64,000 nucleotides of DNA from contig JARWIR010000011.1 in assembly GCA_029959085.1 (NCBI GenBank), positions 5,147,840 to 5,211,839 on the forward strand, written 5' to 3'. Positions 38,942 to 52,925 of this stretch are shown here, piece by piece (the stretch's first letter is position 1; each line of letters begins with the position of its first letter). Origin of the DNA: Nemophila menziesii. Its lineage: Eukaryota > Streptophyta > Magnoliopsida > Boraginales > Hydrophyllaceae. The translations under genes were made by a program, and so were the position numbers. The notes under the pieces were generated by a model. The model did no database searches. It saw nothing but the letters and a program-made list of their open reading frames with translations, and had not been told where the DNA came from.

Positions 38942-40554
38942 AGTAACTTCATAATTAAGTTTAAAACTACTTATTATTTAAAATTGTCAACACAAAATTG
39001 AGGCCATCTTTTAAACATTTGCAAAACCAACAACAATCTATCAAATATGATGTAAATAAAAGATTAAGGCTATCTTTTGATATATCTATGATTAGAGAGA
39101 CTAAATATTAAATCAAAGTTAAAATCCAACCAAATAGATATTCATCATCATCAATCGTAAAATAAAATACATATGCTTCTAAATAATATTGACAAACTAT
39201 ATATCTATCAAATAATTTTTAGTAAATTACATTGAGCATTAAGAGAAATTGAATTGTAACGGCTTGGAAGGGAAGCCAAAGAAGAAATGAAAAAGCGCAA
39301 TCAACTAGAAAGAGAAATTGGATTTGGGAATTAAATTTGAATGGTTTCGAATGAAAAATAAAGAGAAGGAAATAAACCATTAATTTACATAGTTTCTTTG
39401 CGATCATTTAACATAGATATAAATAATGCAACTGAACAATAAAAGTTTGAATTTTTTTTACAAAATATTCTACTCTTATTATATTTTTTTTGATTATTTT
39501 TTAACGGTTTTGAGATTATTATCAAACATGTACTACATAGAAGAAGAAGACTATGGATCCGAAAATTTAATCTGGATGTTATTTTGCATTGTTGAAACAC
39601 ACATGACAAGAGCTACAAAAAATACAATTTTACAAACTCGACCATTTAAATCAATCAAAAATTTACTCTAACTTAATTACTATTAATGAATACTACATTG
39701 ACTTAGATAGGGAGTTCTTTGCACGGATCAAATTTTTATGAATCAAATGATGGATACATAATAAACAATATTTATTATTCACATAATTGAGCAAGAAAAA
39801 CGTACCTAGGATTACTTCAATAGGCTTTGTAGGAACTATATTAATCTAAAAATTTTACAAACAAAAAATAAGAAGTGACAAAACATACACAATCATATAT
39901 AAAACAAGACATGGGTACCTTAGAAAGGGTAGGTTGCCTTGGGAAGTGTCTCCTAAATCAATTGTTTATGGACTGTAAAAAGATGAGCTCGGGTTTAAAA
40001 TTAAACCTTAATTTGGGTTCTTCTATGGTGGAGAATGGTCTTGTGCAGGCTTGTTGGAAAGGTGAGTGTGAAGATGGTCGAGAATAGTCATTGGCGGCGG
40101 TGGTTGTAAGTGAAAAGAGATGAGATTAGGTTAAAAATAAACTTTAATTTGGGTTCTTTTTGTTTTTGCGTGTCTTATGGTGATGGAATTATTTTTCCTT
40201 TTTTTATAATGGAATAATGGATTTGCTAATCAGTATTTTGTTTGATGTTTGGGTATTAAATATATATATGTTTTAAAATTAAAATATAATTAATTAATGA
40301 AAAGTGGGGTCAGAAATAATCTTGGCCATCACTTATGTTGGGGTCAGAATCAATTCTAGCCACCACTGGAGAATGTTTTTTTATCAATAAATTAAACTTT
40401 TACTAAAATAAGCTCATCCTTTAATGTCATTACAACTTTCACCTACTAGTGCCGAGCAAATATAAATCGACCTACTTTAACTATTACATAATAAGCCTAT
40501 TACAATTTTAATCAAAACTAAAGAAAGAAACTCTAGACTATTAGGCCCAATAAG

Positions 40555-41615
40555 CTAATTGGACTCTATTTTAATAATAAGAGAATCAACTTCTTTGCTT
40601 TTGTATTTTCTCTTACCCACTTTCACATAGACTAGAATGTAAATACTTTTCCATATATGATCTTCACATAGGAAATTCCCACCATGTTACCTTTCATTTA
40701 TCTCCCACTATACACAGTATATATAAGTAGTAATAAATGTCCCCACAATATCAACAACTTCTACACAATGAATTAAATTAATTATATTAATCAATTCTTC
40801 CAAGTATTCAGGATTAACCTTAACATTACACCTCTCAAGCATCTTCAATAAAATTCGCTTTGTGAAAGAGCAGCTTATAAATAAGTGATTAACTTCTTCT
40901 ATAATAGCATTGCAGAAACATAAGAGTGGGTTAACTTGCATTTCCGAACTGAGCATCCTAGCTTTGGTAGATAATCTGTCTTGAAAGCATAACCAAGCAG
41001 CAAATGCATACCTCTGTATACAAGACTTTGTCCATACTAGTTTCCACCACTTTACTTCACTCTTCTCAACTGCAATTTTCTCAAGGGTTTTCTTGAAGGA
41101 GAAACCACTTATATTACTCTCCTTCCATATAATAATATCATCGCCACTAGAAATTTTAATATTACAGATATGAGGGAGTAATTTGCCCACAATAGGAGGC
41201 AATTTCCATCTATTACCCCCATAATACGAAGAAATAGTTTTATTACAGTTAATGTCATCGCTACTAAGATCAATTCTTAAGAATTCTTGTGAATTTTTTC
41301 CACCTAGCCATTTATCCCAAATTAAGAATGTATTCTTACCATTCCTTATAACATGAGTAATAAAGTAATAAGCTAGGTACCTGATCTTCAAAATCTGATT
41401 CCATATCCATGTCAGAGCTAGTTTTATATTCAAGCTCCAGATACACCTGCCTTTAATGATATTATGATGAACCCACAAATTTACAAATTCTGTTTTTGTG
41501 AGTATATTCTCCAGAAAGTAGCTAAGAGACTGACTTTATTTATATCTTCAATAATTGGAATACCACAAGACCTCCTTGTACTTTACTAGAGCAAATATTC
41601 ACTCTTTTTTGTTTT
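40555..41615 (-). pseudogene. LINE reverse transcriptase 3' remnant (U9)
   Basis: Open 256-codon frame from 41478 to 40708; its protein reads the same as that of U10. The upstream 8-base insertion and the missing catalytic core mean the frame being open does not imply function. Confidence 0.87.
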
Positions 41616-42759
41616 AATAATTTATGTTTGAATTTATTTATATCTACAAAAAATAGTTAATTAATTAAACATTTTGCTAATTTGGTTTGACTTGAATATT
41701 TTTATAAATAACAGTGTATTATGAGGTGAATGATAAGATTGCTGGTCATGATTTTACAAATATCAGGTATAAATACTTAAAGTATGAAATTCTTTGATAT
41801 CTTTTTATTGTGTTGTCGTGCCTCTTTCTTGTTTTGGTTATTTAAAGTACCAGTAGCTTTAAAATCCAAGTAACGTAATACTATATTCATACCAATTAAT
41901 TATATAATTATGATAAATCTAAATATACTACTTTTCACCATTAAAATAAATAGAATTTGGAAAATTTAAATATATTTTTACCCTAACCCTATATGAATTA
42001 TAACTTAGTCCTATAAAAATAAGACGTGATAAGTCTTATTCCTAAAAAATAAAAAACTAAAAATATAATAATGGATGGAGATTTTGGTGATATAAATATG
42101 ATGGTTATTTGGAATTATAAGAATTATAAAGTTAATATTTTTTAAGATATAGGGATTATATACCATATTTATTAATATATTATACATTTATGTTCTTAAG
42201 ATTAACATGGATGGTATATTATTAACTTTATTAACCCTGCCTCTTAATTTAAAAAGATATTCTACATCTTTCAAATTAATATAATAAATGAGTATTTCTA
42301 TTATTTTTATTATGTCTTGAATATGAAAATTATCTATGTGAACTAAATACACGATTAACTAAGTACGTGGTTTAAAATTCTATGTTTTAGAATTTTAGCT
42401 GAAATTTAGATTTTATAATGATATAATATTCCATACAACAAGTTTAGTAAACTAATAAATTCAAAAAGTAGATAACAAAATTAAGAAACTGTAGTGGTTA
42501 AAAACATGATTTAATGCATTTAATAAATAATGAATTACATGGGATGCATTTCGCTCGATCTTAATTGCACCCAAACAAGCCTCGCAAAGCTCCGTATAAC
42601 AACATTCATCCAGGAACCACCAACCATCTATTCAACATATACATATTTAGTCAAAACAGTTTATATAATGGAAAAAACTTCAAAAGTATTCATAAACAAA
42701 TCTTACTAATTGAATCAATTGTGAGTCGGCACTTACTTGGATTTTGATACTCGTATAAT

Positions 42760-44036
42760 TATGTATCAATATGCATTTTTCCCTTTTCATAAATGAGTAA
42801 TTCAATATATCACTCATTTCATACAACCCTCATACCTCCTCTTTTACGTGGTGTGGTTTGATTGCAAATTATTTAATTTCCAATCAAAGCACGCCATATA
42901 AGGAGGTAGTATAAAAAATTATTCTTAAAAAATCAAGAAATATATACGAGCAACATTAAATCTTATACGAGAATAAGAAATAAATATAAAATGAAATGCT
43001 TATTTTATGAATCGTATTAACAAAAAATATTTAACAATTATACAAGTAAACAAGAAACTCATTAACTTCAGTTATCCATATAAACAAACATATATTAATA
43101 GAAATTGTACCTATAAAAGAGATTTAAACAACAAGGTATTAAGATAGATGCGAGATCAAATTCATTCTAACACTTACAAAATAATTAAGTTACATACTGG
43201 ATAAAACTTAATCACGAAACTTGATATATACATATATTGTGATACATATCGACATTCGTCAATTACAAACATAGATCTTTCATATAAGATGAGAATTACT
43301 AATACTCCAAGATACTTACCATCAAGATCTATTTTAAAAATCTATTACATAACTCAAAAAAGATAAAAACAATTATAGGGATAGAAAAATAAAATAATTT
43401 TTTTATTTTATTGCATACCAATAATTTTATTTTATCTTTCTCGAGTTATGTAATAGATTTTAAAAATAGATCTTGATGGTATGTATCTTAGAATATTAGT
43501 AATTCTCATCATATATGAAATATTTATGGTTGTAATTGAGTAATTTCTATGTGTATCAACATATATGTATATATCAAGTTTCGTGATTAAGTTTTATCCA
43601 TTGTGTAACTTAATTATTTTCTAAGTGTTTGATTGAATTTGATCTCGCTTCTATCGTAATACCTTTTTTTTAATTTTCTTTATTGGTATATTTTCTATTA
43701 TTATATGTATGTTTATATGCATAAATGAATTTAATGAGTTTCTTGTTTACTTGTATAATTGTTGAATATGTTTGTTAATATGATTCATAAAATAAGCATT
43801 TTATTTTATATTAATTTTTTTATCTTCATATAAGATTTAATGTTGCTCATATATATCATATAATCTATAAATAAGAATGCAATATACCACCCCTTATGTG
43901 GTGTGGTTTAATTTGAAATGAAATAATTTTCAGTCAATTCACGCCACGTAAAATGGGGTGGTGTAAGGGTTGTACGAAATGAGTAATATATAGAATTACT
44001 TATTTATAAAAAGATAAAAATACATATTGATACATA
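42760..44036. repeat. Long inverted repeat, foldback-like element (U9), 1277 bp
   Basis: Arms meet near 43398. No difference from the U8 copy was noticed on line-by-line reading; both are exactly 5095 bp apart from start to end. Confidence 0.92.
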
Positions 44037-45649
44037 AGTAACTTCATAATTAAGTTTAAAACTACTTATTATTTAAAATTGTCAACACAAAATTGAGGCC
44101 ATCTTTTAAACATTTGCAAAACCAACAACAATCTATCAAATATGATGTAAATAAAAGATTAAGGCTATCTTTTGATATATCTATGATTAGAGAGACTAAA
44201 TATTAAATCAAAGTTAAAATCCAACCAAATAGATATTCATCATCATCAATCGTAAAATAAAATACATATGCTTCTAAATAATATTGACAAACTATATATC
44301 TATCAAATAATTTTTAGTAAATTACATTGAGCATTAAGAGAAATTGAATTGTAACGGCTTGGAAGGGAAGCCAAAGAAGAAATGAAAAAGCGCAATCAAC
44401 TAGAAAGAGAAATTGGATTTGGGAATTAAATTTGAATGGTTTCGAATGAAAAATAAAGAGAAGGAAATAAACCATTAATTTACATAGTTTCTTTGCGATC
44501 ATTTAACATAGATATAAATAATGCAACTGAACAATAAAAGTTTGAATTTTTTTTACAAAATATTCTACTCTTATTATATTTTTTTTGATTATTTTTTAAC
44601 GGTTTTGAGATTATTATCAAACATGTACTACATAGAAGAAGAAGACTATGGATCCGAAAATTTAATCTGGATGTTATTTTGCATTGTTGAAACACACATG
44701 ACAAGAGCTACAAAAAATACAATTTTACAAACTCGACCATTTAAATCAATCAAAAATTTACTCTAACTTAATTACTATTAATGAATACTACATTGACTTA
44801 GATAGGGAGTTCTTTGCACGGATCAAATTTTTATGAATCAAATGATGGATACATAATAAACAATATTTATTATTCACATAATTGAGCAAGAAAAACGTAC
44901 CTAGGATTACTTCAATAGGCTTTGTAGGAACTATATTAATCTAAAAATTTTACAAACAAAAAATAAGAAGTGACAAAACATACACAATCATATATAAAAC
45001 AAGACATGGGTACCTTAGAAAGGGTAGGTTGCCTTGGGAAGTGTCTCCTAAATCAATTGTTTATGGACTGTAAAAAGATGAGCTCGGGTTTAAAATTAAA
45101 CCTTAATTTGGGTTCTTCTATGGTGGAGAATGGTCTTGTGCAGGCTTGTTGGAAAGGTGAGTGTGAAGATGGTCGAGAATAGTCATTGGCGGCGGTGGTT
45201 GTAAGTGAAAAGAGATGAGATTAGGTTAAAAATAAACTTTAATTTGGGTTCTTTTTGTTTTTGCGTGTCTTATGGTGATGGAATTATTTTTCCTTTTTTT
45301 ATAATGGAATAATGGATTTGCTAATCAGTATTTTGTTTGATGTTTGGGTATTAAATATATATATGTTTTAAAATTAAAATATAATTAATTAATGAAAAGT
45401 GGGGTCAGAAATAATCTTGGCCATCACTTATGTTGGGGTCAGAATCAATTCTAGCCACCACTGGAGAATGTTTTTTTATCAATAAATTAAACTTTTACTA
45501 AAATAAGCTCATCCTTTAATGTCATTACAACTTTCACCTACTAGTGCCGAGCAAATATAAATCGACCTACTTTAACTATTACATAATAAGCCTATTACAA
45601 TTTTAATCAAAACTAAAGAAAGAAACTCTAGACTATTAGGCCCAATAAG

Positions 45650-46710
45650 CTAATTGGACTCTATTTTAATAATAAGAGAATCAACTTCTTTGCTTTTGTA
45701 TTTTCTCTTACCCACTTTCACATAGACTAGAATGTAAATACTTTTCCATATATGATCTTCACATAGGAAATTCCCACCATGTTACCTTTCATTTATCTCC
45801 CACTATACACAGTATATATAAGTAGTAATAAATGTCCCCACAATATCAACAACTTCTACACAATGAATTAAATTAATTATATTAATCAATTCTTCCAAGT
45901 ATTCAGGATTAACCTTAACATTACACCTCTCAAGCATCTTCAATAAAATTCGCTTTGTGAAAGAGCAGCTTATAAATAAGTGATTAACTTCTTCTATAAT
46001 AGCATTGCAGAAACATAAGAGTGGGTTAACTTGCATTTCCGAACTGAGCATCCTAGCTTTGGTAGATAATCTGTCTTGAAAGCATAACCAAGCAGCAAAT
46101 GCATACCTCTGTATACAAGACTTTGTCCATACTAGTTTCCACCACTTTACTTCACTCTTCTCAACTGCAATTTTCTCAAGGGTTTTCTTGAAGGAGAAAC
46201 CACTTATATTACTCTCCTTCCATATAATAATATCATCGCCACTAGAAATTTTAATATTACAGATATGAGGGAGTAATTTGCCCACAATAGGAGGCAATTT
46301 CCATCTATTACCCCCATAATACGAAGAAATAGTTTTATTACAGTTAATGTCATCGCTACTAAGATCAATTCTTAAGAATTCTTGTGAATTTTTTCCACCT
46401 AGCCATTTATCCCAAATTAAGAATGTATTCTTACCATTCCTTATAACATGAGTAATAAAGTAATAAGCTAGGTACCTGATCTTCAAAATCTGATTCCATA
46501 TCCATGTCAGAGCTAGTTTTATATTCAAGCTCCAGATACACCTGCCTTTAATGATATTATGATGAACCCACAAATTTACAAATTCTGTTTTTGTGAGTAT
46601 ATTCTCCAGAAAGTAGCTAAGAGACTGACTTTATTTATATCTTCAATAATTGGAATACCACAAGACCTCCTTGTACTTTACTAGAGCAAATATTCACTCT
46701 TTTTTGTTTT
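45650..46710 (-). pseudogene. LINE reverse transcriptase 3' remnant (U10)
   Basis: Open frame 46573 to 45803, with the same translation as U9. It lies wholly inside the recently copied 5095-bp block, which explains its intactness without any need for selection. Confidence 0.87.
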
Positions 46711-47854
46711 AATAATTTATGTTTGAATTTATTTATATCTACAAAAAATAGTTAATTAATTAAACATTTTGCTAATTTGGTTTGACTTGAATATTTTTAT
46801 AAATAACAGTGTATTATGAGGTGAATGATAAGATTGCTGGTCATGATTTTACAAATATCAGGTATAAATACTTAAAGTATGAAATTCTTTGATATCTTTT
46901 TATTGTGTTGTCGTGCCTCTTTCTTGTTTTGGTTATTTAAAGTACCAGTAGCTTTAAAATCCAAGTAACGTAATACTATATTCATACCAATTAATTATAT
47001 AATTATGATAAATCTAAATATACTACTTTTCACCATTAAAATAAATAGAATTTGGAAAATTTAAATATATTTTTACCCTAATCCTATATGAATTATAACT
47101 TAGTCCTATAAAAATAAGACGTGATAAGTCTTATTCCTAAAAAATAAAAAACTAAAAATATAATAATGGATGGAGATTTTGGTGATATAAATATGATGGT
47201 TATTTGGAATTATAAGAATTATAAAGTTAATATTTTTTAAGATATAGGGATTATATACCATATTTTTTAATATATTATACATTTATGTTCTTAAGATTAA
47301 CATGGATGGTATATTATTAACTTTATTAACCCTGCCTCTTAATTTAAAAAGATATTCTACATCTTTCAAATTAATATAATAAATGAGTATTTCTATTATT
47401 TTTATTATGTCTTGAATATGAAAATTATCTATGTGAACTAAATACACGATTAACTAAGTACGTGGTTTAAAATTCTATGTTTTAGAATTTTAGCTGAAAT
47501 TTAGATTTTATAATGATATAATATTCCATACAACAAGTTTAGTAAACTAATAAATTCAAAAAGTAGATAACAAAATTAAGAAACTGTAGTGGTTAAAAAC
47601 ATGATTTAATGCATTTAATAAATAATGAATTACATGGGATGCATTTCGCTCGATCTTAATTGCACCCAAACAAGCCTCGCAAAGCTCCGTATAACAACAT
47701 TCATCCAGGAACCACCAACCATCTATTCAACATATACATATTTAGTCAAAACAGTTTATATAATGGAAAAAACTTCAAAAGTATTCATAAACAAATCTTA
47801 CTAATTGAATCAATTGTGAGTCGGCACTTACTTGGATTTTGATACTCGTATAAT

Positions 47855-49131
47855 TATGTATCAATATGCATTTTTCCCTTTTCATAAATGAGTAATTCAA
47901 TATATCACTCATTTCATACAACCCTCATACCTCCTCTTTTACGTGGTGTGGTTTGATTGCAAATTATTTAATTTCCAATCAAAGCACGCCATATAAGGAG
48001 GTAGTATAAAAAATTATTCTTAAAAAATCAAGAAATATATACGAGCAACATTAAATCTTATACGAGAATAAGAAATAAATATAAAATGAAATGCTTATTT
48101 TATGAATCGTATTAACAAAAAATATTTAACAATTATACAAGTAAACAAGAAACTCATTAACTTCAGTTATCCATATAAACAAACATATATTAATAGAAAT
48201 TGTACCTATAAAAGAGATTTAAACAACAAGGTATTAAGATAGATGCGAGATCAAATTCATTCTAACACTTACAAAATAATTAAGTTACATACTGGATAAA
48301 ACTTAATCACGAAACTTGATATATACATATATTGTGATACATATCGACATTCGTCAATTACAAACATAGATCTTTCATATAAGATGAGAATTACTAATAC
48401 TCCAAGATACTTACCATCAAGATCTATTTTAAAAATCTATTACATAACTCAAAAAAGATAAAAACAATTATAGGGATAGAAAAATAAAATAATTTTTTTA
48501 TTTTATTGCATACCAATAATTTTATTTTATCTTTCTCGAGTTATGTAATAGATTTTAAAAATAGATCTTGATGGTATGTATCTTAGAATATTAGTAATTC
48601 TCATCATATATGAAATATTTATGGTTGTAATTGAGTAATTTCGATGTATATCAACATATATGTATATATCAAGTTTCGTGATTAAGTTTTATCCATTGTG
48701 TAACTTAATTATTTTCTAAGTGTTTGATTGAATTTGATCTCGCTTCTATCGTAATACCTTTTTTTAATTTTCTTTATTGGTATATTTTCTATTATTATAT
48801 GTATGTTTATATGCATAAATGAATTTAATGAGTTTCTTGTTTACTTGTATAATTGTTGAATATTGTTCGTTAATATGATTCATAAAATAAGCATTTTATT
48901 TTATATTAATTTTTTTATCTTCATATAAGATTTAATGTTGCTCATATATATTATATAATCTATAAATAAGAATGCAATATACCACCCCTTATGTGGTGTG
49001 GTTTAATTTGAAATTAAATAATTTTCAGTCAAATCACACCACGTAAAATGGGGTGGTGTAAGGGTTGTACGAAATGAGTAATATATAGAATTACTTATGT
49101 ATAAAAAGATAAAAATACATATTGATACATA
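47855..49131. repeat. Long inverted repeat, foldback-like element (U10), 1277 bp
   Basis: Arms meet near 48493. The left arm is of the U8/U9 type. The right arm changes lineage near 48640 ('tttcgatgtatatc') and has one T fewer in the T run near 48765. The hairpin partners 'gtcaaatcacaccacg' are of the U5/U11 type, so this palindrome is a hybrid of two lineages. Confidence 0.92.
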
Positions 49132-50732
49132 AGTAACTTCATAATTAAGTTTAAAACTACTTATTATTTAAAATTGTCAACACAAAATTGAGTCCGTCTT
49201 TTAAACATTTGCAAAACCAACAACAATCTATCAAATATGATGTAAATAAAATATTAAGGCTATCTTTTGATATATCTATGATTAGAGAGACTAAATATTA
49301 AATCAAAGTTAAAATCCAACCAAATAGATATTCATCATCATCAATCGTAAAATAAAATACATATCCTTCTTTATAATATTGACAAACTATATCTCAATCA
49401 AATAATTTTTAGTAAATTACATTGAGCATTAAGAGAAACTGAATTGTAACGGCTTGGAAGGGAAGCCAAAGAAGAAATGAAAAAGCGCAATCAACTAGAA
49501 AGAGAAATTGGATTTGGGAATTGAATTTGAATGGTTTCGAATGAAAAAGAAAGAGAAGGAAAGAAACCATTAATTTAAATAGTTTTTTTGCGATCATTTA
49601 ACATAGATATAAATAATGCAACTGAACAATAAAAGTTTGAATTTTATTTACAAAATATTTTACGCTTATTATATTTTTTTTGATTATTTTTTAACGGTTT
49701 TGAGATTATTATCAAACATGTACTACACAGAAGAAGAAGACTATGGATCCGAAAATTTAATCTGGATGTTATTTTGCATGGTTGAAACACACATGACAAG
49801 AGCTACAAAAAATACCATTTAAATCAATCAAAAATTTACTCTAACTTAATTACTATTAATGAATACTACATTGACTGAGATAGGGGGTTCTTTGCACGGA
49901 TCAAAGTTTGATGAATCAAATGATGGATACATAATAAACAATATTTATTATTCACATAATTGAGCAAGAATTGAAAAACGTACCTAGGATGACTTCAATA
50001 GGTTTTGTAGGAACGATCTTAATCTAAAAATTTTACAAACAAAGAATAAGAAGTGACAAAACATACACAATCATATATACAACAAGACATGGGTACCTTA
50101 GAAAGGGTAGGCTGCCTTGGGAAGTGTCTCCTAAATCAATTGTTTATGGACTGTAAAAAGATGAGCTCGGGTTTAAAATTAAACCTTAATTTGGGTTCTT
50201 CTATGGTGGAGAATGGTCTTGTGCAGGCTTGGTGGAAAGGTGAGTGTGAAGATGGTCGAGAATAGTCATTGGCGGCGGTGGCGTGTAAGTGAAAAGAGAT
50301 GAGATTAGGTTAAAAATAAACTTTAATTTGAGTTCTTTTTGTTTTTGCGTGTCTTATGGTGATGGAATTATTTTTCCTTTTTTATAATGGAATAATGGAT
50401 TTGCTAATCAGTTTTTTGTTTGATGTTTGGGTATTAAATATATATATTTTTTAAAATTAAAATATAATTAATTAATGAAAAGTGGGGTCAGAAATAATCT
50501 TGGCCATCACTTATGTTGGGGTCAGAATCAATTCTAGCCACCACTGGAGAATGTTTTTTTATCAATAAATTAAACTTTTACTAAAATAAGCTCAACCTCC
50601 AATGTCATTACAACTTTCACCTACTAGTGCCGAGCAAATATAAATCGACCTACTTTAACTATTACATAATAAGCCTATTACAATTTTGATCAAAACTAAA
50701 GAAAGAAACTCTAGACTATTAGGCCCAATAAG

Positions 50733-51792
50733 CTAATTGGACTCTATTTTAATAATAAGAGAATCAGCTTCTTTGCTTTTGTATTTTCTCTTACCCACTT
50801 TCACATGGACTAGAATGTAAATACTTTTCCATATATGATCTTCACATAGGAAATTCCCACCATGTTACCTTTCATTTATCTCCCACTATACACAGTATAT
50901 ATAAGTAGTAATAAATGTCCCCACAATATCAACAACTTCTACACAATGAATTAAATTAATTATATTAATCAATTCTTCCAAGTATTCAGGATTAACCTTA
51001 ACATTACACCTCTCAAGCATCTTCAATAAAATTCGCTTTGTGAAAGAGCAGCTTATAAATAAGTGATTAACTTCTTCTATATTAGCATTGCAGAAACATA
51101 AGAGTGGGTTAACTTGCATTTCCGAATTGAGCATCCTAGCTTTGGTAGATAATCTGTCTTGTAAGCATCACCAAGCAGCAAATGCATACCTCGGTATATA
51201 AGACTTTGTCCATACTAGTTTCCACCACTTTACTTCACTCTTCTCAACTGCAATTTTCTCAAGGGTTTTCTTGAAGGAGAAACCACTTATATTACTCTCC
51301 TTCCATATAATAATATCATCCCCACTTGAAATTTTAATATTACAGATATGAGGGAGTAATTTGCCCACAATAGGAGGCAATTTCCATCTATTACCCCATA
51401 GAATGAAGAAATAGTTTTATTACAGTTAATGTCATCGTTACTAAGATCAATTCCTAAGAATTCTTGTGAATTTTTTCCACCTAGCCATTTATCCCAAATT
51501 AAGAATGTATTCTTACCATTCCTTATAACATGAGTAATAAAGTAATAAGCTAGGTACTTAATCTTCGAAATCTGATTCCATATTCATGTGTGAGCTAGTT
51601 TTATATTCAAGCTCCAGATACACCTGCCTTTAATGATATTATGATGAACCCACAAATTTACAAATTGTGTTTTTGTGAGTATATTCTCCAGAAAGTAGCT
51701 AAGAGAATGACTTTATTTATATCTTCAATAATTGGAATACCACAAGACCTCCTTGTACTTTACTAGAGCAAATATTCTCTCTTTTTTGTTTT
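50733..51792 (-). pseudogene. LINE reverse transcriptase 3' remnant (U11)
   Basis: Broken twice in the main frame. A Trp in 'FAAWLCF' is TGA near 51168, and one C is missing from the usual 'ttacccccatag' run near 51393, shifting the frame. Serine to asparagine occurs in 'MLNSEM'. The zinc cluster part, 50886-51134, is readable. Confidence 0.86.
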
Positions 51793-52925
51793 AATAATTT
51801 ATGTTTGAATTTATTTATATCAACAAAAAATAGTTAATTAATTAAACATTTTGCTAATTTGGTTTGACTTGAATATTTTTATAAATAACAATGTATTATG
51901 AGGTGAATGATAAGATTGCTGGTCATGATTTTACAAATATCAGGTATAAATACTTAAAGTATGAAATTAATTGATATCTTTTTATTGTGTTGTCGTGCCT
52001 CTTTCTTGTTTTGGTTATTTAAAGTACCAGTAGCTTTAAAATCCAAGTAACTTAATACTAAATTCATACCAATTAATTATATAATTATGATAAATCTAAA
52101 TATACTACTTTTCACCATTAACATAAATAGAATTTGGAAAATTTAAATATATTTTTACCCTAATCCTATATGAATTATAACTTAGTCCTATAAAAATAAG
52201 ATATTCCTGAAAAATAAAAAACTAAATATATAATAATGGATGGAGATTTTGGTGATATAAATAAGATGGTTATTTGGAATTCTAATAATTATAAAGTTAA
52301 TATTTTTTAAGATATAGGGATTATATACCATATTTATTAATATATTATACATTTATGTTCTTAAGATTAATATGGATGGTATATTATTAAATTTATTAAC
52401 CCTGCCTCTTAATTTAAAAAGATATTCTGCATCTTTCAAATTAATATAATAAATGAGTATTTCTATTATTTTTATTATGTCTTGAATATGAAAATGATCT
52501 ATGTGAACTAAAAACACGATTAACTAAGTACGTGGTTTAAAATTCTATGTTTTAGAATTATAGCTGAAATTTAGATTTTATAATGATATAATATTCCATA
52601 CAACAAGTTTAGTAAAACTAATAAATTCAAAAAGTAGATAACAAAATTAAGAAACTGTAGTGGTTAAAAACATGATTTAATGCATTTAATAAATAATGAA
52701 TTACATGGGATGCATTTCGCTCGATCTTAATTGCACCCAAACAAGCCTCGCAAAGCTCCGTATAACAACATTCATCCAGGAACCACCAACCATCTATTCA
52801 ACATATACATATTTAGTCAAAACAGTTTATATAATGGAAAAAACTTAAAAAGTATTCATAAACAAATCTTACTAATTGAATCGTCTGTGAGTCGGCACTT
52901 ACTTGGATTTTGATACTCGTATAAT

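Larger units (their letters stand above)
34331..39425. repeat. Tandem array unit U8, 5095 bp (first of three near-identical copies)
   Basis: Full-length copy. The first 2.1 kb corresponds to U5 at an offset of exactly 15,246 bp. After about 36480 it carries variants found only in U8-U10, such as 'aagtaacgtaatactatattc' shortened here to its key change 'taacgtaata', and 'cgtgataagtcttattccta'. A few substitutions separate it from U9, for example 'gtatatgg' for 'gtttatgg' near 34870 and 'ttatccac' for 'ttgcccac' near 36090. Confidence 0.97.
39426..44520. repeat. Tandem array unit U9, 5095 bp (second of three)
   Basis: Full-length copy of the same length as U8 and U10. Reading the lines in parallel, it differs from U10 by only a couple of single-base changes over the first 4 kb: 'accctaaccc' versus 'accctaatcc', and 'atatttatta' versus 'atatttttta' in the spacer. 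This is the most similar pair of neighbours in the window. Confidence 0.97.
44521..49615. repeat. Tandem array unit U10, 5095 bp (third of three)
   Basis: Full-length copy nearly identical to U9 until about 48640, inside the right arm of the foldback. There it changes to 'tttcgatgtatatc' and then follows U11-type variants ('tattgttcgtta', 'cttatgtataaa', 'gagtccgtc'). The near-identical block thus ends inside the palindrome and not at the chosen unit boundary. Confidence 0.97.
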
